From the NCBI GenBank assembly GCA_002409745.1, contig DHOU01000002.1, forward strand, positions 1 through 64,000: a stretch of DNA of 64,000 nt, in the 5' to 3' direction. The notes below the pieces were generated by a model. The model had not been told where the DNA came from and ran no database searches. It saw only the letters and a list, made by a program, of their open reading frames with translations. This DNA comes from Bacteroidales bacterium UBA5382 (GTDB lineage Bacteria > Bacteroidota > Bacteroidia > Bacteroidales > Dysgonomonadaceae). A program made the translations under genes and the position numbers. Shown here in pieces: positions 42,457 to 50,270 of this stretch. The stretch's first letter is position 1. The number at the start of each line of letters is the position of its first letter.

Positions 42457-44784
42457 TTACTTCCATATATATCGAAGTTTTACAGAAAAGTTGCGTCCGG
42501 GTAAAGGACGATTGAATTCGGAAAAGACTTGCTTGTCGGTTACGTTATTCATTTGAAACTTCAAGAAGATAGTGCGGTCGCGAAAACTATGTTCCAGACC
42601 GGCATTAACGGTCTCTGCACGCGGAATACGCCGTTCCTGATGAATACTTTGTTCAAAGTTGTAAAAGTATTCTTCCACAAATGAACAGTCAACGAATAAA
42701 CGGGTATTTTGTCCTTTGCCCCCGAAGAAATTTTCGCGATGCAACTCCGCCCCAATATTGGTAAAGAAATAGGGGATGTTGGGTATGCGGTCGCCTTTTG
42801 TCGGATTGGCAACCATAGAGCCGGGTTGGTACTTGCGTGTGTCGCGCAAATCCTGATAAGTCAAGTTTCCCCATAAGTACAACCATGGGGTGGCATCCCA
42901 CTTCGTTTCCAGTTCAACGCCCAATGTCCGCATCTGACCGAAGTTCTCGTACTTGGATTGTAAAGACCCACCCGTAAGCCGAATCATATCTTTCAGAAAC
43001 ATCATAAAGCCATTTATCTCCCACTGGAACCGGTTGCGTCCGTTGTAACGGCTATCATACATAAACCCGGCGTTAAAACTGGCATTCCATTCGGGATTGA
43101 GGTTGCCGGCGGGTTCTATCAGAAAACCGTCGCCCACGAGTTCTTCGCCGGAGGGCAATCGGACGTCATAGGCCGCCGATGCTTTTATCAGGGATTGGTC
43201 CGTCAGTCGATAACGGATAGCCTCGCTGATGCCGAAATCGCTTTTTTCGTTCGTAATATCTTCGGGCGTATCTTTTATGACGGCAAAAGCGGGAATCAAT
43301 TTGGTTTGCATCTTATAATAGTAAAACCGGCCCGTGAATACATTGGTTATTTTTTGGTTATCGGTATTGTATTCGTAAGAAAGCCCGGTAACCCAATTGT
43401 GCATCGTGCTATTGAATGCAGTTTGATAGCCGACAATCTTGTCGCGTAACGAATCGTTAGGGACACCCCGGACAAACCGGTACTGCGAACTGAAGTTTAT
43501 ACGGTGCCGTTTGTCGATGGAGTATTCTAAATTGGTGCGCTGAAACGTGTTGACGGCTTTATTGCGGGTGTCGTATCCTTTGATTTCGCCGCCATAAGCG
43601 CTGACGGGCGCGTAAGGCGTCCCATCCCAATCGTAGCGCGTCATCGCGGTATCCCTGAATTCATATAAAGAATACGTCACGGCATTATTGATATCCAGAT
43701 TCAGCCCCTCAAGAAGGAAATCTCTTTTCTCGATATGATTGTTCAAGACCCACACCCGGCTGTGGTTTCCGGCTTGTTGAATATTATATTCGATACCCTG
43801 GATTTCCTTTTTAGAAGTAATATAAATCCCTTCCAACTCGACTTCATCGAACCACCAGCGGGTGGACGTGAACGACCCGCCGACAGTCAGTTTCTCAAAA
43901 CCGTCGTGGTCTCGCCGGATGTAACGGCCGGGCTGTAGCGAGAGTTCCATTTCATAATCATTGTCAGCAAACGTATAGTAACCTCCGATGCCGGCTTTGT
44001 ATCCATTTTTGTTGCGCCGGAAAGTGAAATTCGCCTTGTGGGTGTTGAAAGAACCGAACGAATAGCTGGCATCTGCATACCGGGCCGGAAACTCTTTCAT
44101 AACGAAATTCACGGCTCCGCCTATGGAACTTCCGCCGAGCCGGGCCGGAACAATGCCTTTATAAATTTCGATGCGCTCGATAAAGTCGATGGGAATATCG
44201 TTGATATCCAGAAATTCATTGTTGTCGTTCATTGCCAGGTCGTCCATGAAGTAGCCGATTCTTTTTCCCTCCAGCCCGCGCACCGAAAGGCGTGCGTTAC
44301 TGCCTGCCGCACCGGACATGCGGACTTGCATTCCGGACGTTTTCGACAAAATATCGCTTATATTCCCCACCATACCTTGCAATTGCTCCATATTTATTAC
44401 GGAAACAGGCATTGCATTTTCCCGAAGCGCCTGTGTTTTGGATTTGCCGATAATTGTCACTTCATTCAGATGTTCCGATATTGCCGTGAGTTGGACATTC
44501 AGGTATCGCTCTTTACCGTTGAGTTGAATCCGCTTCTTTTGCGTTTTATATCCGACATAAGAAATAGAAATTTCGTATATTCCGTCCGGAATTTCGAGGG
44601 AATACGTTCCATTTGCAGCGCTGGCGGTTCCCTTTTGCAGCGTTTGAATGTAAACATCCGCCCCAACAAGGGGATGCCCGTTGCTTTTGTCTGTCACTTT
44701 TCCGTTAAGTCTGGTTGTTTGCTGCGCTTCCGCGTATAGGCATGCAAGCAGAAAACACACAAGGATAAAGAACGTCCTTCTCAT
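42457..44784 (-). CDS. TonB-dependent receptor (XusA-like)
   Basis: A 775-residue outer-membrane receptor. Signal peptide (FFILVCFLLACLYAEAQQ), carboxypeptidase-D-like domain (23-110, LNGKVTDKSNGHPLVGADVYIQ), plug (115-235, including LSKTSGMQVRMSGAAGSNARLSVRGLEGKRIGYFMDD and GGSSIGGAVNFVMKE) and a 22-strand barrel ending in RNFSVKLRYIWK. It precedes the XusB-like lipoprotein gene and is divergent from an AraC regulator. Together with the ABC transporter this should take up a ferric siderophore, perhaps one made by other species. The substrate cannot be read from sequence. Confidence 0.87.
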   Translation of the reverse strand: MRRTFFILVCFLLACLYAEAQQTTRLNGKVTDKSNGHPLVGADVYIQTLQKGTASAANGTYSLEIPDGIYEISISYVGYKTQKKRIQLNGKERYLNVQLTAISEHLNEVTIIGKSKTQALRENAMPVSVINMEQLQGMVGNISDILSKTSGMQVRMSGAAGSNARLSVRGLEGKRIGYFMDDLAMNDNNEFLDINDIPIDFIERIEIYKGIVPARLGGSSIGGAVNFVMKEFPARYADASYSFGSFNTHKANFTFRRNKNGYKAGIGGYYTFADNDYEMELSLQPGRYIRRDHDGFEKLTVGGSFTSTRWWFDEVELEGIYITSKKEIQGIEYNIQQAGNHSRVWVLNNHIEKRDFLLEGLNLDINNAVTYSLYEFRDTAMTRYDWDGTPYAPVSAYGGEIKGYDTRNKAVNTFQRTNLEYSIDKRHRINFSSQYRFVRGVPNDSLRDKIVGYQTAFNSTMHNWVTGLSYEYNTDNQKITNVFTGRFYYYKMQTKLIPAFAVIKDTPEDITNEKSDFGISEAIRYRLTDQSLIKASAAYDVRLPSGEELVGDGFLIEPAGNLNPEWNASFNAGFMYDSRYNGRNRFQWEINGFMMFLKDMIRLTGGSLQSKYENFGQMRTLGVELETKWDATPWLYLWGNLTYQDLRDTRKYQPGSMVANPTKGDRIPNIPYFFTNIGAELHRENFFGGKGQNTRLFVDCSFVEEYFYNFEQSIHQERRIPRAETVNAGLEHSFRDRTIFLKFQMNNVTDKQVFSEFNRPLPGRNFSVKLRYIWK

Positions 44785-44820
44785 CTGACTCTTTTAATTA
44801 TCATTACCTGTAAACGGAGA

Positions 44821-44828
44821 CAAAGGTA
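44821..44828 (-). promoter_or_regulatory. -7 box of the Xus-like receptor operon
   Basis: Minus-strand TACCTTTG lies 36 bp before the receptor ATG. No TTTG sits 19-21 bp upstream, fitting activator dependence on the divergent AraC protein. Confidence 0.55.
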
Positions 44829-44900
44829 GCTCGAAGACTTCCTTTGGAACTTAAATATTCGGGAGTAAAAATTAAATCTGACGGATAAAATCGATATCTT

Positions 44901-44908
44901 TACTTTTG
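44901..44908 (+). promoter_or_regulatory. -7 box of the AraC regulator gene (decides the start codon)
   Basis: TACTTTTG covers the in-frame TTG at 44906, so that codon cannot be the start. The ATG at 44930 is used, leaving a leader of about 15 nt. Confidence 0.6.
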
Positions 44909-44929
44909 TTTTGTAAGAAGAAGAAAAAG

Positions 44930-45937
44930 ATGACAGATAATACGATAAGAGTTACGGGGAATGACCTGTTCGAGCTTGCCGCATCGGGACAAATAGTGCA
45001 TTGCGATAAATTGTTCCGGACTTCCCATGATTTCAAAACGGATGAACAGTTGGGCTTCCATTCGCACAAGGTCGCCTTATTCAACGGGTTTAGAATTCAA
45101 GAGTGGCAAAGCCTCTTCAATAGAGATATCGTGGTAGAAATGGAATACTCCTTAAACTCCGTTCTGAATTTACAATTTATGCAGCAGGGGATTTTGCAAT
45201 ATAGCGCCCAAAATAAAACCATCAACCAAAAAGGAGGGGAAAATTATATGTGGGCTATTCCACAATTCCTGTCCGGTAGCGCTTCATATCGAAAAAGCGC
45301 CCTTTATTCGTCGTTTGAAATCGGGATAGAAGACCGTTATCTTGAGAAACTAACGAATAGATACCCCGACTTGCTGACCGGTTTGTACAGGCGATATCAA
45401 AAAGGGAACTTTTGGGAATTTAACGGGAAAGAACGACATGCGACTTCCTGCCACATGAATGCTGTAATTTCACAAATTAAGAATGCGCAACTCATGGGAA
45501 ACATCGCGGAGATGTACGTAGAAGCTAAAGTGCTGGAGTTATTGACGTTGTTGCTTTATCAAGAAGAATATCCGGAACGAAGCCTGTGCAACCAGTGGTG
45601 TTGCAAACGAAAAAGGGATATCGATAAAATACACGAGGCTCGAAGGATATTACTCTCTGAGTTTAAAACGCCTCCCACCATCATAGAGCTGTCGAGAAAA
45701 GTCGGTATTAACGATTATAAGCTGAAATCGGGATTTAAAGAGGTATTCAATCAAACGGTATATGAGTGTTTGTTTGAATATAAAATGGAGTTGGCCCGTA
45801 AGATGTTGCTCGATACCGACAAACCGATTGCTGAAATTGCAGACGGATGCGGGTATGAATATCCCTCGCATTTTACGAATGCTTTTAAACGGAAATATGG
45901 AATAAGCCCGAAAATGTATAGAACCTTACACTCGTGA
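44930..45937 (+). CDS. AraC-family regulator (PchR/YbtA-like), siderophore-type
   Basis: A 335-residue cytosolic activator with the ATG at 44930. The N-terminal part (about 15-200) is a ligand-sensing domain like those of siderophore-responsive AraC proteins such as PchR; the C-terminal 95 residues hold two HTH motifs (PPTIIELSRKVGINDYKLKSGFKEVFNQTVYECLFEYKM and IAEIADGCGYEYPSHFTNAFKRKYGISPKMYR). It is divergent from the Xus-like operon with a 145-bp shared control region and probably activates it when the ferric siderophore enters the cell. PchR homology is by architecture and context. Confidence 0.87.
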   Translation: MTDNTIRVTGNDLFELAASGQIVHCDKLFRTSHDFKTDEQLGFHSHKVALFNGFRIQEWQSLFNRDIVVEMEYSLNSVLNLQFMQQGILQYSAQNKTINQKGGENYMWAIPQFLSGSASYRKSALYSSFEIGIEDRYLEKLTNRYPDLLTGLYRRYQKGNFWEFNGKERHATSCHMNAVISQIKNAQLMGNIAEMYVEAKVLELLTLLLYQEEYPERSLCNQWCCKRKRDIDKIHEARRILLSEFKTPPTIIELSRKVGINDYKLKSGFKEVFNQTVYECLFEYKMELARKMLLDTDKPIAEIADGCGYEYPSHFTNAFKRKYGISPKMYRTLHS

Positions 45938-45998
45938 TAAGAAATATAAAAAAGGTACCCATTCACTGCCCTTAGGGCAAAATAAACGGGTATTCTTC

Positions 45999-46334
45999 GG
46001 TGGTTCGACAATGGCTGCGACTGCTTCATTGATGATTGCGACTGCCTCAATGGCAGTTTACGGTGATTCAATGACGTTTGAAACTGCCTCAATGGCAGTT
46101 TTAGATGAAACATTGACAGCTTTAGGTCATGCAATGACATCTCAAGCTGCCTCAATGGCAGCTTTGGATGCTTCATTGGCATCTTTAGGTCGTGCATTGG
46201 CATCTTTAGGTCGTGCAATGACATCTTTTAGTCGTTCACCGGTATATTTCAGTCCTGCACCGGCCTTTTATATCCTTGCGGCGGCCTTTTCAAACAGAAC
46301 AACGACTGCTTGCGGCGATGCAGCGGATGCTTGA
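45999..46334 (+). repeat. Array of sixteen degenerate 21-bp repeats with internal dyads
   Basis: Sixteen consecutive 21-bp units exactly fill 336 bp. Well-preserved units read like ACTGCCTCAATGGCAGTTTAC (46041) and GCTGCCTCAATGGCAGCTTTG (46146); many contain a 5-6 bp dyad such as CTGCC-TCAAT-GGCAG. The plus strand is open throughout (107 codons from ATG 46011, ending at the TGA 46332-46334), giving Ala/Ser/Met/Leu-rich heptads (AASMAAL, SLGRALA). The minus strand also encodes heptads of a basic type (LPLRQLE, MSLHDLK, MPMHDLK) but is broken by stops near 46250. It lies 61 bp after the AraC stop and 5 bp before the fructokinase stop. No known family recognised. Confidence 0.85.
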
Positions 46335-46339
46335 AGTAC

Positions 46340-47230
46340 CTAAGGCATTTTGCGAAACAATTCGGTGTGCGCATCGGCCAGTTTGGGCATCGCACCATGT
46401 TGCCGACAGACATAAGCCGACACTTCGACGGCCAACTGATGCGCTTCGGCAATGGGCTTTCCGTGCAGATAGGCGGCTACAAACGCGGCCGTGAACGAAT
46501 CGCCCGCCCCCACCGTATCGGCCACAGGCACTTTGGGCGTGGGACAGTACGAAACGCCTTCGGGGTCAAAAACAAAACTGCCTTCGGTACCTTTGGTGAG
46601 GATCACGATTTCAAAATCGTATTGCGTTAATAATTTACGCCCTATCTCCTGCTCATTGAACGACTCCCAATCGAATAACTCGCCGATGATTTTTATCTCA
46701 TCGTCATTTATTTTCAACACATTGGCCAATTGCAACGACTCTTCAACCACACTCTTCGTATAAAATTGTTGGCGCAGATTGATATCGAAGATTTTCAAGC
46801 AGCCGGGCGGAACCGTCTTCAGGAACTTCCGGATGGTTTCGCGCGATTTTGTGCTGCGTTGCGCCAAAGAGCCGAAACATACCGCCGAAGTGTTTTTTGC
46901 CAGATTTTCGGTGCGGTTGGTAAACGGAATATTATCCCATGCGACATTTTCGCAGATTTCATATTCCGGAACCCCTTTATCCGAGAGAGTCACTTGTACG
47001 GTGCCCGTCGGATAATCGGTCGTCTCGATAAGATAATTCAGGTTCTTCTCTTCCAAAGAACGGAGAACTTCCTTCCCCAGCAAGTCGTTTCCGATAGCGC
47101 TGAGCGCATACCCGTTAAATCCGAGTTGAGAAACATGATAAGCGAAATTAGCCGGCGCTCCGCCCAATATTTTACTCTCGGGGAATACATCCCAAAGTAT
47201 TTCCCCGAGACCTACTATTATTTTATTCAT
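46340..47230 (-). CDS. PfkB-family fructokinase
   Basis: A 296-residue cytosolic sugar kinase. The N-terminal GEILWDVFPESKILGGAPANFAYHVSQLG and C-terminal VADTVGAGDSFTAAFVAAYL (anion hole and catalytic Asp) are PfkB motifs, and the substrate-binding part fits fructokinase. It should phosphorylate fructose released by the GH32 enzyme and imported by the adjacent MFS protein. It lies 37 bp downstream of the MFS gene and is the last gene of the fructan locus. Its 3' end abuts the 21-bp repeat array. Confidence 0.92.
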   Translation of the reverse strand: MNKIIVGLGEILWDVFPESKILGGAPANFAYHVSQLGFNGYALSAIGNDLLGKEVLRSLEEKNLNYLIETTDYPTGTVQVTLSDKGVPEYEICENVAWDNIPFTNRTENLAKNTSAVCFGSLAQRSTKSRETIRKFLKTVPPGCLKIFDINLRQQFYTKSVVEESLQLANVLKINDDEIKIIGELFDWESFNEQEIGRKLLTQYDFEIVILTKGTEGSFVFDPEGVSYCPTPKVPVADTVGAGDSFTAAFVAAYLHGKPIAEAHQLAVEVSAYVCRQHGAMPKLADAHTELFRKMP

Positions 47231-47267
47231 ATAATCGATTAAAAATCACAAAAATAAATTCGTTTTT

Positions 47268-48452
47268 TTAGGAGTTATCTTCTTTCAATTTGAACGAAAG
47301 AAATATCAGATAAACCACACCTACACTCAATACGATTAACGCCCCTGTTTGCGAGGACATGGCATCAGTCACGACGCCCATCAGCAACGGGAAAACGGTT
47401 CCTCCGAAAAGTCCCATTATCATCAATGCCGATACTTCATTCTTCTTTTCGGGTTTGTATAACATCGCCTTCGACAAAATGATGGGGAAAATATTCGAAT
47501 TACCCAATCCGACCAAGGCAATGGAAATATAAATAAGCGTCAGGCTGTCGAAAATCAATAACCCGGCCATCGAAAGGACCATCAGCACGACACTGACGGC
47601 AAAGAACTTCTTTGAGGAGAAACGCGCCAATACGAAAGCTCCCGTGAAGCATCCTATTGTACGGAACAGGAAGTAGAGGCTCGTGGCAAAGCCCGCATCG
47701 GCAAGCGGCATGTCCAAGCGCTCCATTAATATTTTGGGGGCGGTCACATTTACCCCCACGTCTATCCCCACATGACACATAATCCCCAGAAAAGAGAGCA
47801 ATATGACCTTATCGCCCAATAACGAGAAACATTGCAAGAATGTCGAAGAGGTTCTGCCTGCCGCCATGTCTTCTTCTTTTATGTGTGTAAAGCCCAGTAA
47901 AAGAGTTGCCAGTACGGCCACAACCATAAATATGGGGAAGAGGTATTTCCAGTCGCCTAAATTTGCCGCCGCCCATGCCGCGATAAACGGTGCGATGAAG
48001 GAGGCGATGGCCTTTACGAACTGTCCGAGGGTCAGCGAGCTTGCCAGCTTGTCGCCTTTAATGATGTTGGACAATAACGGATTGATAGACACTTGCATCA
48101 AGGTGTTTCCGATGCCCAGCAAAGAAAATGAGAGGAGCATCGACACAAACGAGTAGTTCAAAACGGGAATCAGTAACGCCGCCACCGTGACGGCTAGACT
48201 TAACAGCACCGTTTTGCGGCGCCCGATGCGGTTCATCAACATCCCCGTAGGGACGGAAAAGATGAGGAACCAGAAGAAGACCATCGACGGAAAAAGGTTT
48301 GCCACCGTATCGGATAAGTCGAAGTCGGCCTTTACATAATTCGTCGCGATACCGACCAAATCGACGAATCCCATGGCGAAAAACGCCAGCATCACGGGGA
48401 TGATTTTCAAAACTGTTTTTTCTTGCTTCTGTAAATTCATACTTTTATCCAT
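47268..48452 (-). CDS. MFS sugar importer, probably fructose
   Basis: A 394-residue inner-membrane transporter (from MDKSMNLQ; MNLQ at 48440 is an alternative), 12 spans, of the FucP-like MFS group. MFS motif A-like text lies between spans 2 and 3 (GMLMNRIGRRKTVLL). The context between a GH32 gene and a fructokinase gene suggests proton-driven fructose uptake from the periplasm, as in the B. thetaiotaomicron fructan locus. It starts 81 bp after the GH32 stop. Substrate is inferred from neighbours, not from binding residues. Confidence 0.85.
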   Translation of the reverse strand: MDKSMNLQKQEKTVLKIIPVMLAFFAMGFVDLVGIATNYVKADFDLSDTVANLFPSMVFFWFLIFSVPTGMLMNRIGRRKTVLLSLAVTVAALLIPVLNYSFVSMLLSFSLLGIGNTLMQVSINPLLSNIIKGDKLASSLTLGQFVKAIASFIAPFIAAWAAANLGDWKYLFPIFMVVAVLATLLLGFTHIKEEDMAAGRTSSTFLQCFSLLGDKVILLSFLGIMCHVGIDVGVNVTAPKILMERLDMPLADAGFATSLYFLFRTIGCFTGAFVLARFSSKKFFAVSVVLMVLSMAGLLIFDSLTLIYISIALVGLGNSNIFPIILSKAMLYKPEKKNEVSALMIMGLFGGTVFPLLMGVVTDAMSSQTGALIVLSVGVVYLIFLSFKLKEDNS

Positions 48453-48533
48453 ATTTCTACTAAAAATGACCGGCAATTTTCAATATCGAACATGACGGTA
48501 ATTGCAAACAGTCTATTTCACCTGAGCTTTATG

Positions 48534-50180
48534 CTAGTTCCAAATCGACTTTACGGAAAAAACCTGTAAGTCTTTCACTTCAATATTATTTCCCCAGAAA
48601 TGAAACCCTTCGGAGTTATTACTGTCAGGTTTTCTCTCCATAGAATAAGAATATGCTCCCCCATCGATGAATACTTCAATCGAAGTACGGTCAATATATA
48701 TATCGGCAGAAAGTTCCATGCTTGTCATATCTTCAGGAGAATAGAACACGCCATTAATCGTATTAAAATTCATATCGTAACCCACCAAACGTTGGCCGAA
48801 TAAATTAAAGCCGGCATCTGTAGCATGCGATAACTTAATGGCGGTTTTGATACGCAGGCAATCGATATCATAAAACTCTTTCAAGAGCTCATTTGCTTTA
48901 TCGGAAGTAAGATTTTGCCAACGATGAACAGGAGTAAAAAGCATTTCGGTTTCTTTTACAGGTACATTAAACAGCCGGGGGCCATCTTTTGTGGTGCGCA
49001 GTGTCAGTTCAGTAGGCAACAGCATCATCCCGTTGAAAGGCATCTCCGGATGGGTGATACGTCCCCATCCCACCTGAATCCGTCTTCCATCCGGTATATT
49101 CGTGTAAGTCTGTGCGGCATAGATAGCTCCTGAGGAATACTGATATTTACCTTTCTCGGGGGTGAACACTTTTCCGTCAAAAGAGCCAAGCATGTAGGTG
49201 CCCGAAGCTCCGTACATTACCCATTTCGTGTTGTCCGGATTTCCATCCACAGGAAGTTCGAATAACTCAGGGCATTCCCAGAATCCGGTGACATGGCTTT
49301 GATATTTCCAGTCTTTCAGGTCAGAAGAGGTATAGATAGAATGTCCATCTCGCTCATGAAGTACCATCGTCCAATGATTGCCCGGTGCGTACCAAAACAC
49401 TTTGGGGTCGCGCGTATCTTTACTGTTCCAGATATGTTTTGAATCAATCAGAGGATTCTTATCGTATTTTGTCCAGGAACGGCCCTTATCAAGACTGTAT
49501 GCCATACATTGCACTTGCTTTGTCGGACTATCGGCTGTATAAAATGCGACCATCGCAGGAGTTTCTCCTTTATTGTATCCGGCAGTATTCTCGTAATCGA
49601 TCACTGCAGAACCCGAAAACATCGTACCCAGCTCGTCTGGGAATAGAGCATCGGGGAACTCTTCCCAATGGACAAGATCTGGACTCACCGCATGTCCCCA
49701 GTGCATATTTTCCCAATCGCGCTCATACGGATTATGTTGGTAAAACAAATGATATTCCCCTTCGTAGTATATAAGGCCATTCGGATCATTGATCCATCCG
49801 CGGCGTGTGGTGAAATGGAATTGTGGGCGGTTCTTTTCGTTATACAAACTGTCTTGCCCCACAATCAGATCATCCTGAAATATTTGGTTCAATCCTTCGC
49901 TATCTCCATCATAACCGATGGTTAGAATTTTCCCTTCCAGATTGGAAACATCTTTAAATACCCAGTAGTCTGCCTCACCCGGAGCAAGACGGATCACTAC
50001 CGACAAGTCAGGTTGCCCCTCTACTTTGAAGGTCATCTTACTCCGGCTTTGCGCGTTCGAAACGGGGAAATTCAGGTACTTCTTACTGATCTTCATTTTT
50101 ATTTCTCTCGCCGAGAGGGAAAACCCGACAAAGAGGAAAACACTCAATACCGCAATTTTTCGGATTAAAGAATAATTCAT
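48534..50180 (-). CDS. GH32 family fructan hydrolase (levanase/inulinase type), periplasmic
   Basis: A 548-residue secreted enzyme releasing fructose from fructans or sucrose-type sugars. The GH32 triad motifs are clear: WINDPNG (129-135, nucleophile D132), RDPK (257-260, transition-state stabiliser) and ECPEL (302-306, acid/base). The catalytic five-bladed propeller is preceded by a beta-rich N-terminal extension (about 25-110) and followed by a C-terminal beta-sandwich (about 420-548). The signal peptide (AVLSVFLFVGFSLSA) lacks a lipobox Cys, so it is probably soluble in the periplasm and acts on fructo-oligosaccharides after SusCD import. A stem-loop separates it from susD. Bond preference is unknown. 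Confidence 0.95.
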   Translation of the reverse strand: MNYSLIRKIAVLSVFLFVGFSLSAREIKMKISKKYLNFPVSNAQSRSKMTFKVEGQPDLSVVIRLAPGEADYWVFKDVSNLEGKILTIGYDGDSEGLNQIFQDDLIVGQDSLYNEKNRPQFHFTTRRGWINDPNGLIYYEGEYHLFYQHNPYERDWENMHWGHAVSPDLVHWEEFPDALFPDELGTMFSGSAVIDYENTAGYNKGETPAMVAFYTADSPTKQVQCMAYSLDKGRSWTKYDKNPLIDSKHIWNSKDTRDPKVFWYAPGNHWTMVLHERDGHSIYTSSDLKDWKYQSHVTGFWECPELFELPVDGNPDNTKWVMYGASGTYMLGSFDGKVFTPEKGKYQYSSGAIYAAQTYTNIPDGRRIQVGWGRITHPEMPFNGMMLLPTELTLRTTKDGPRLFNVPVKETEMLFTPVHRWQNLTSDKANELLKEFYDIDCLRIKTAIKLSHATDAGFNLFGQRLVGYDMNFNTINGVFYSPEDMTSMELSADIYIDRTSIEVFIDGGAYSYSMERKPDSNNSEGFHFWGNNIEVKDLQVFSVKSIWN

Positions 50181-50218
50181 ACGACATTATTTAATTATTA
50201 CTATTCAAAAATATTAGA

Positions 50219-50257
50219 GTATATCTTGCCCCTAAATAAAAACAGTGCAAGATATAC
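50219..50257 (-). terminator. Terminator-like hairpin between susD and the GH32 gene
   Basis: GTATATCTTGC (50219-50229) pairs perfectly with GCAAGATATAC (50247-50257), 11 bp with a 17-base loop. In transcript direction it is followed by TCTAATATTTTTG. It may partly terminate or stabilise the susCD message. Confidence 0.6.
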
Positions 50258-50270
50258 TTTTTAGAGGACT

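Noticed and set aside
45751..46224. Minus-strand heptad ORF (MSLHDLKMP...) over the 21-bp array
   Set aside because: Not called as a gene: it is interrupted by stops upstream and runs antisense into the AraC gene. The repeats are reported as DNA structure instead.
45999..46334. CRISPR array
   Set aside because: Units are contiguous with no unique spacers, and no cas gene is present.
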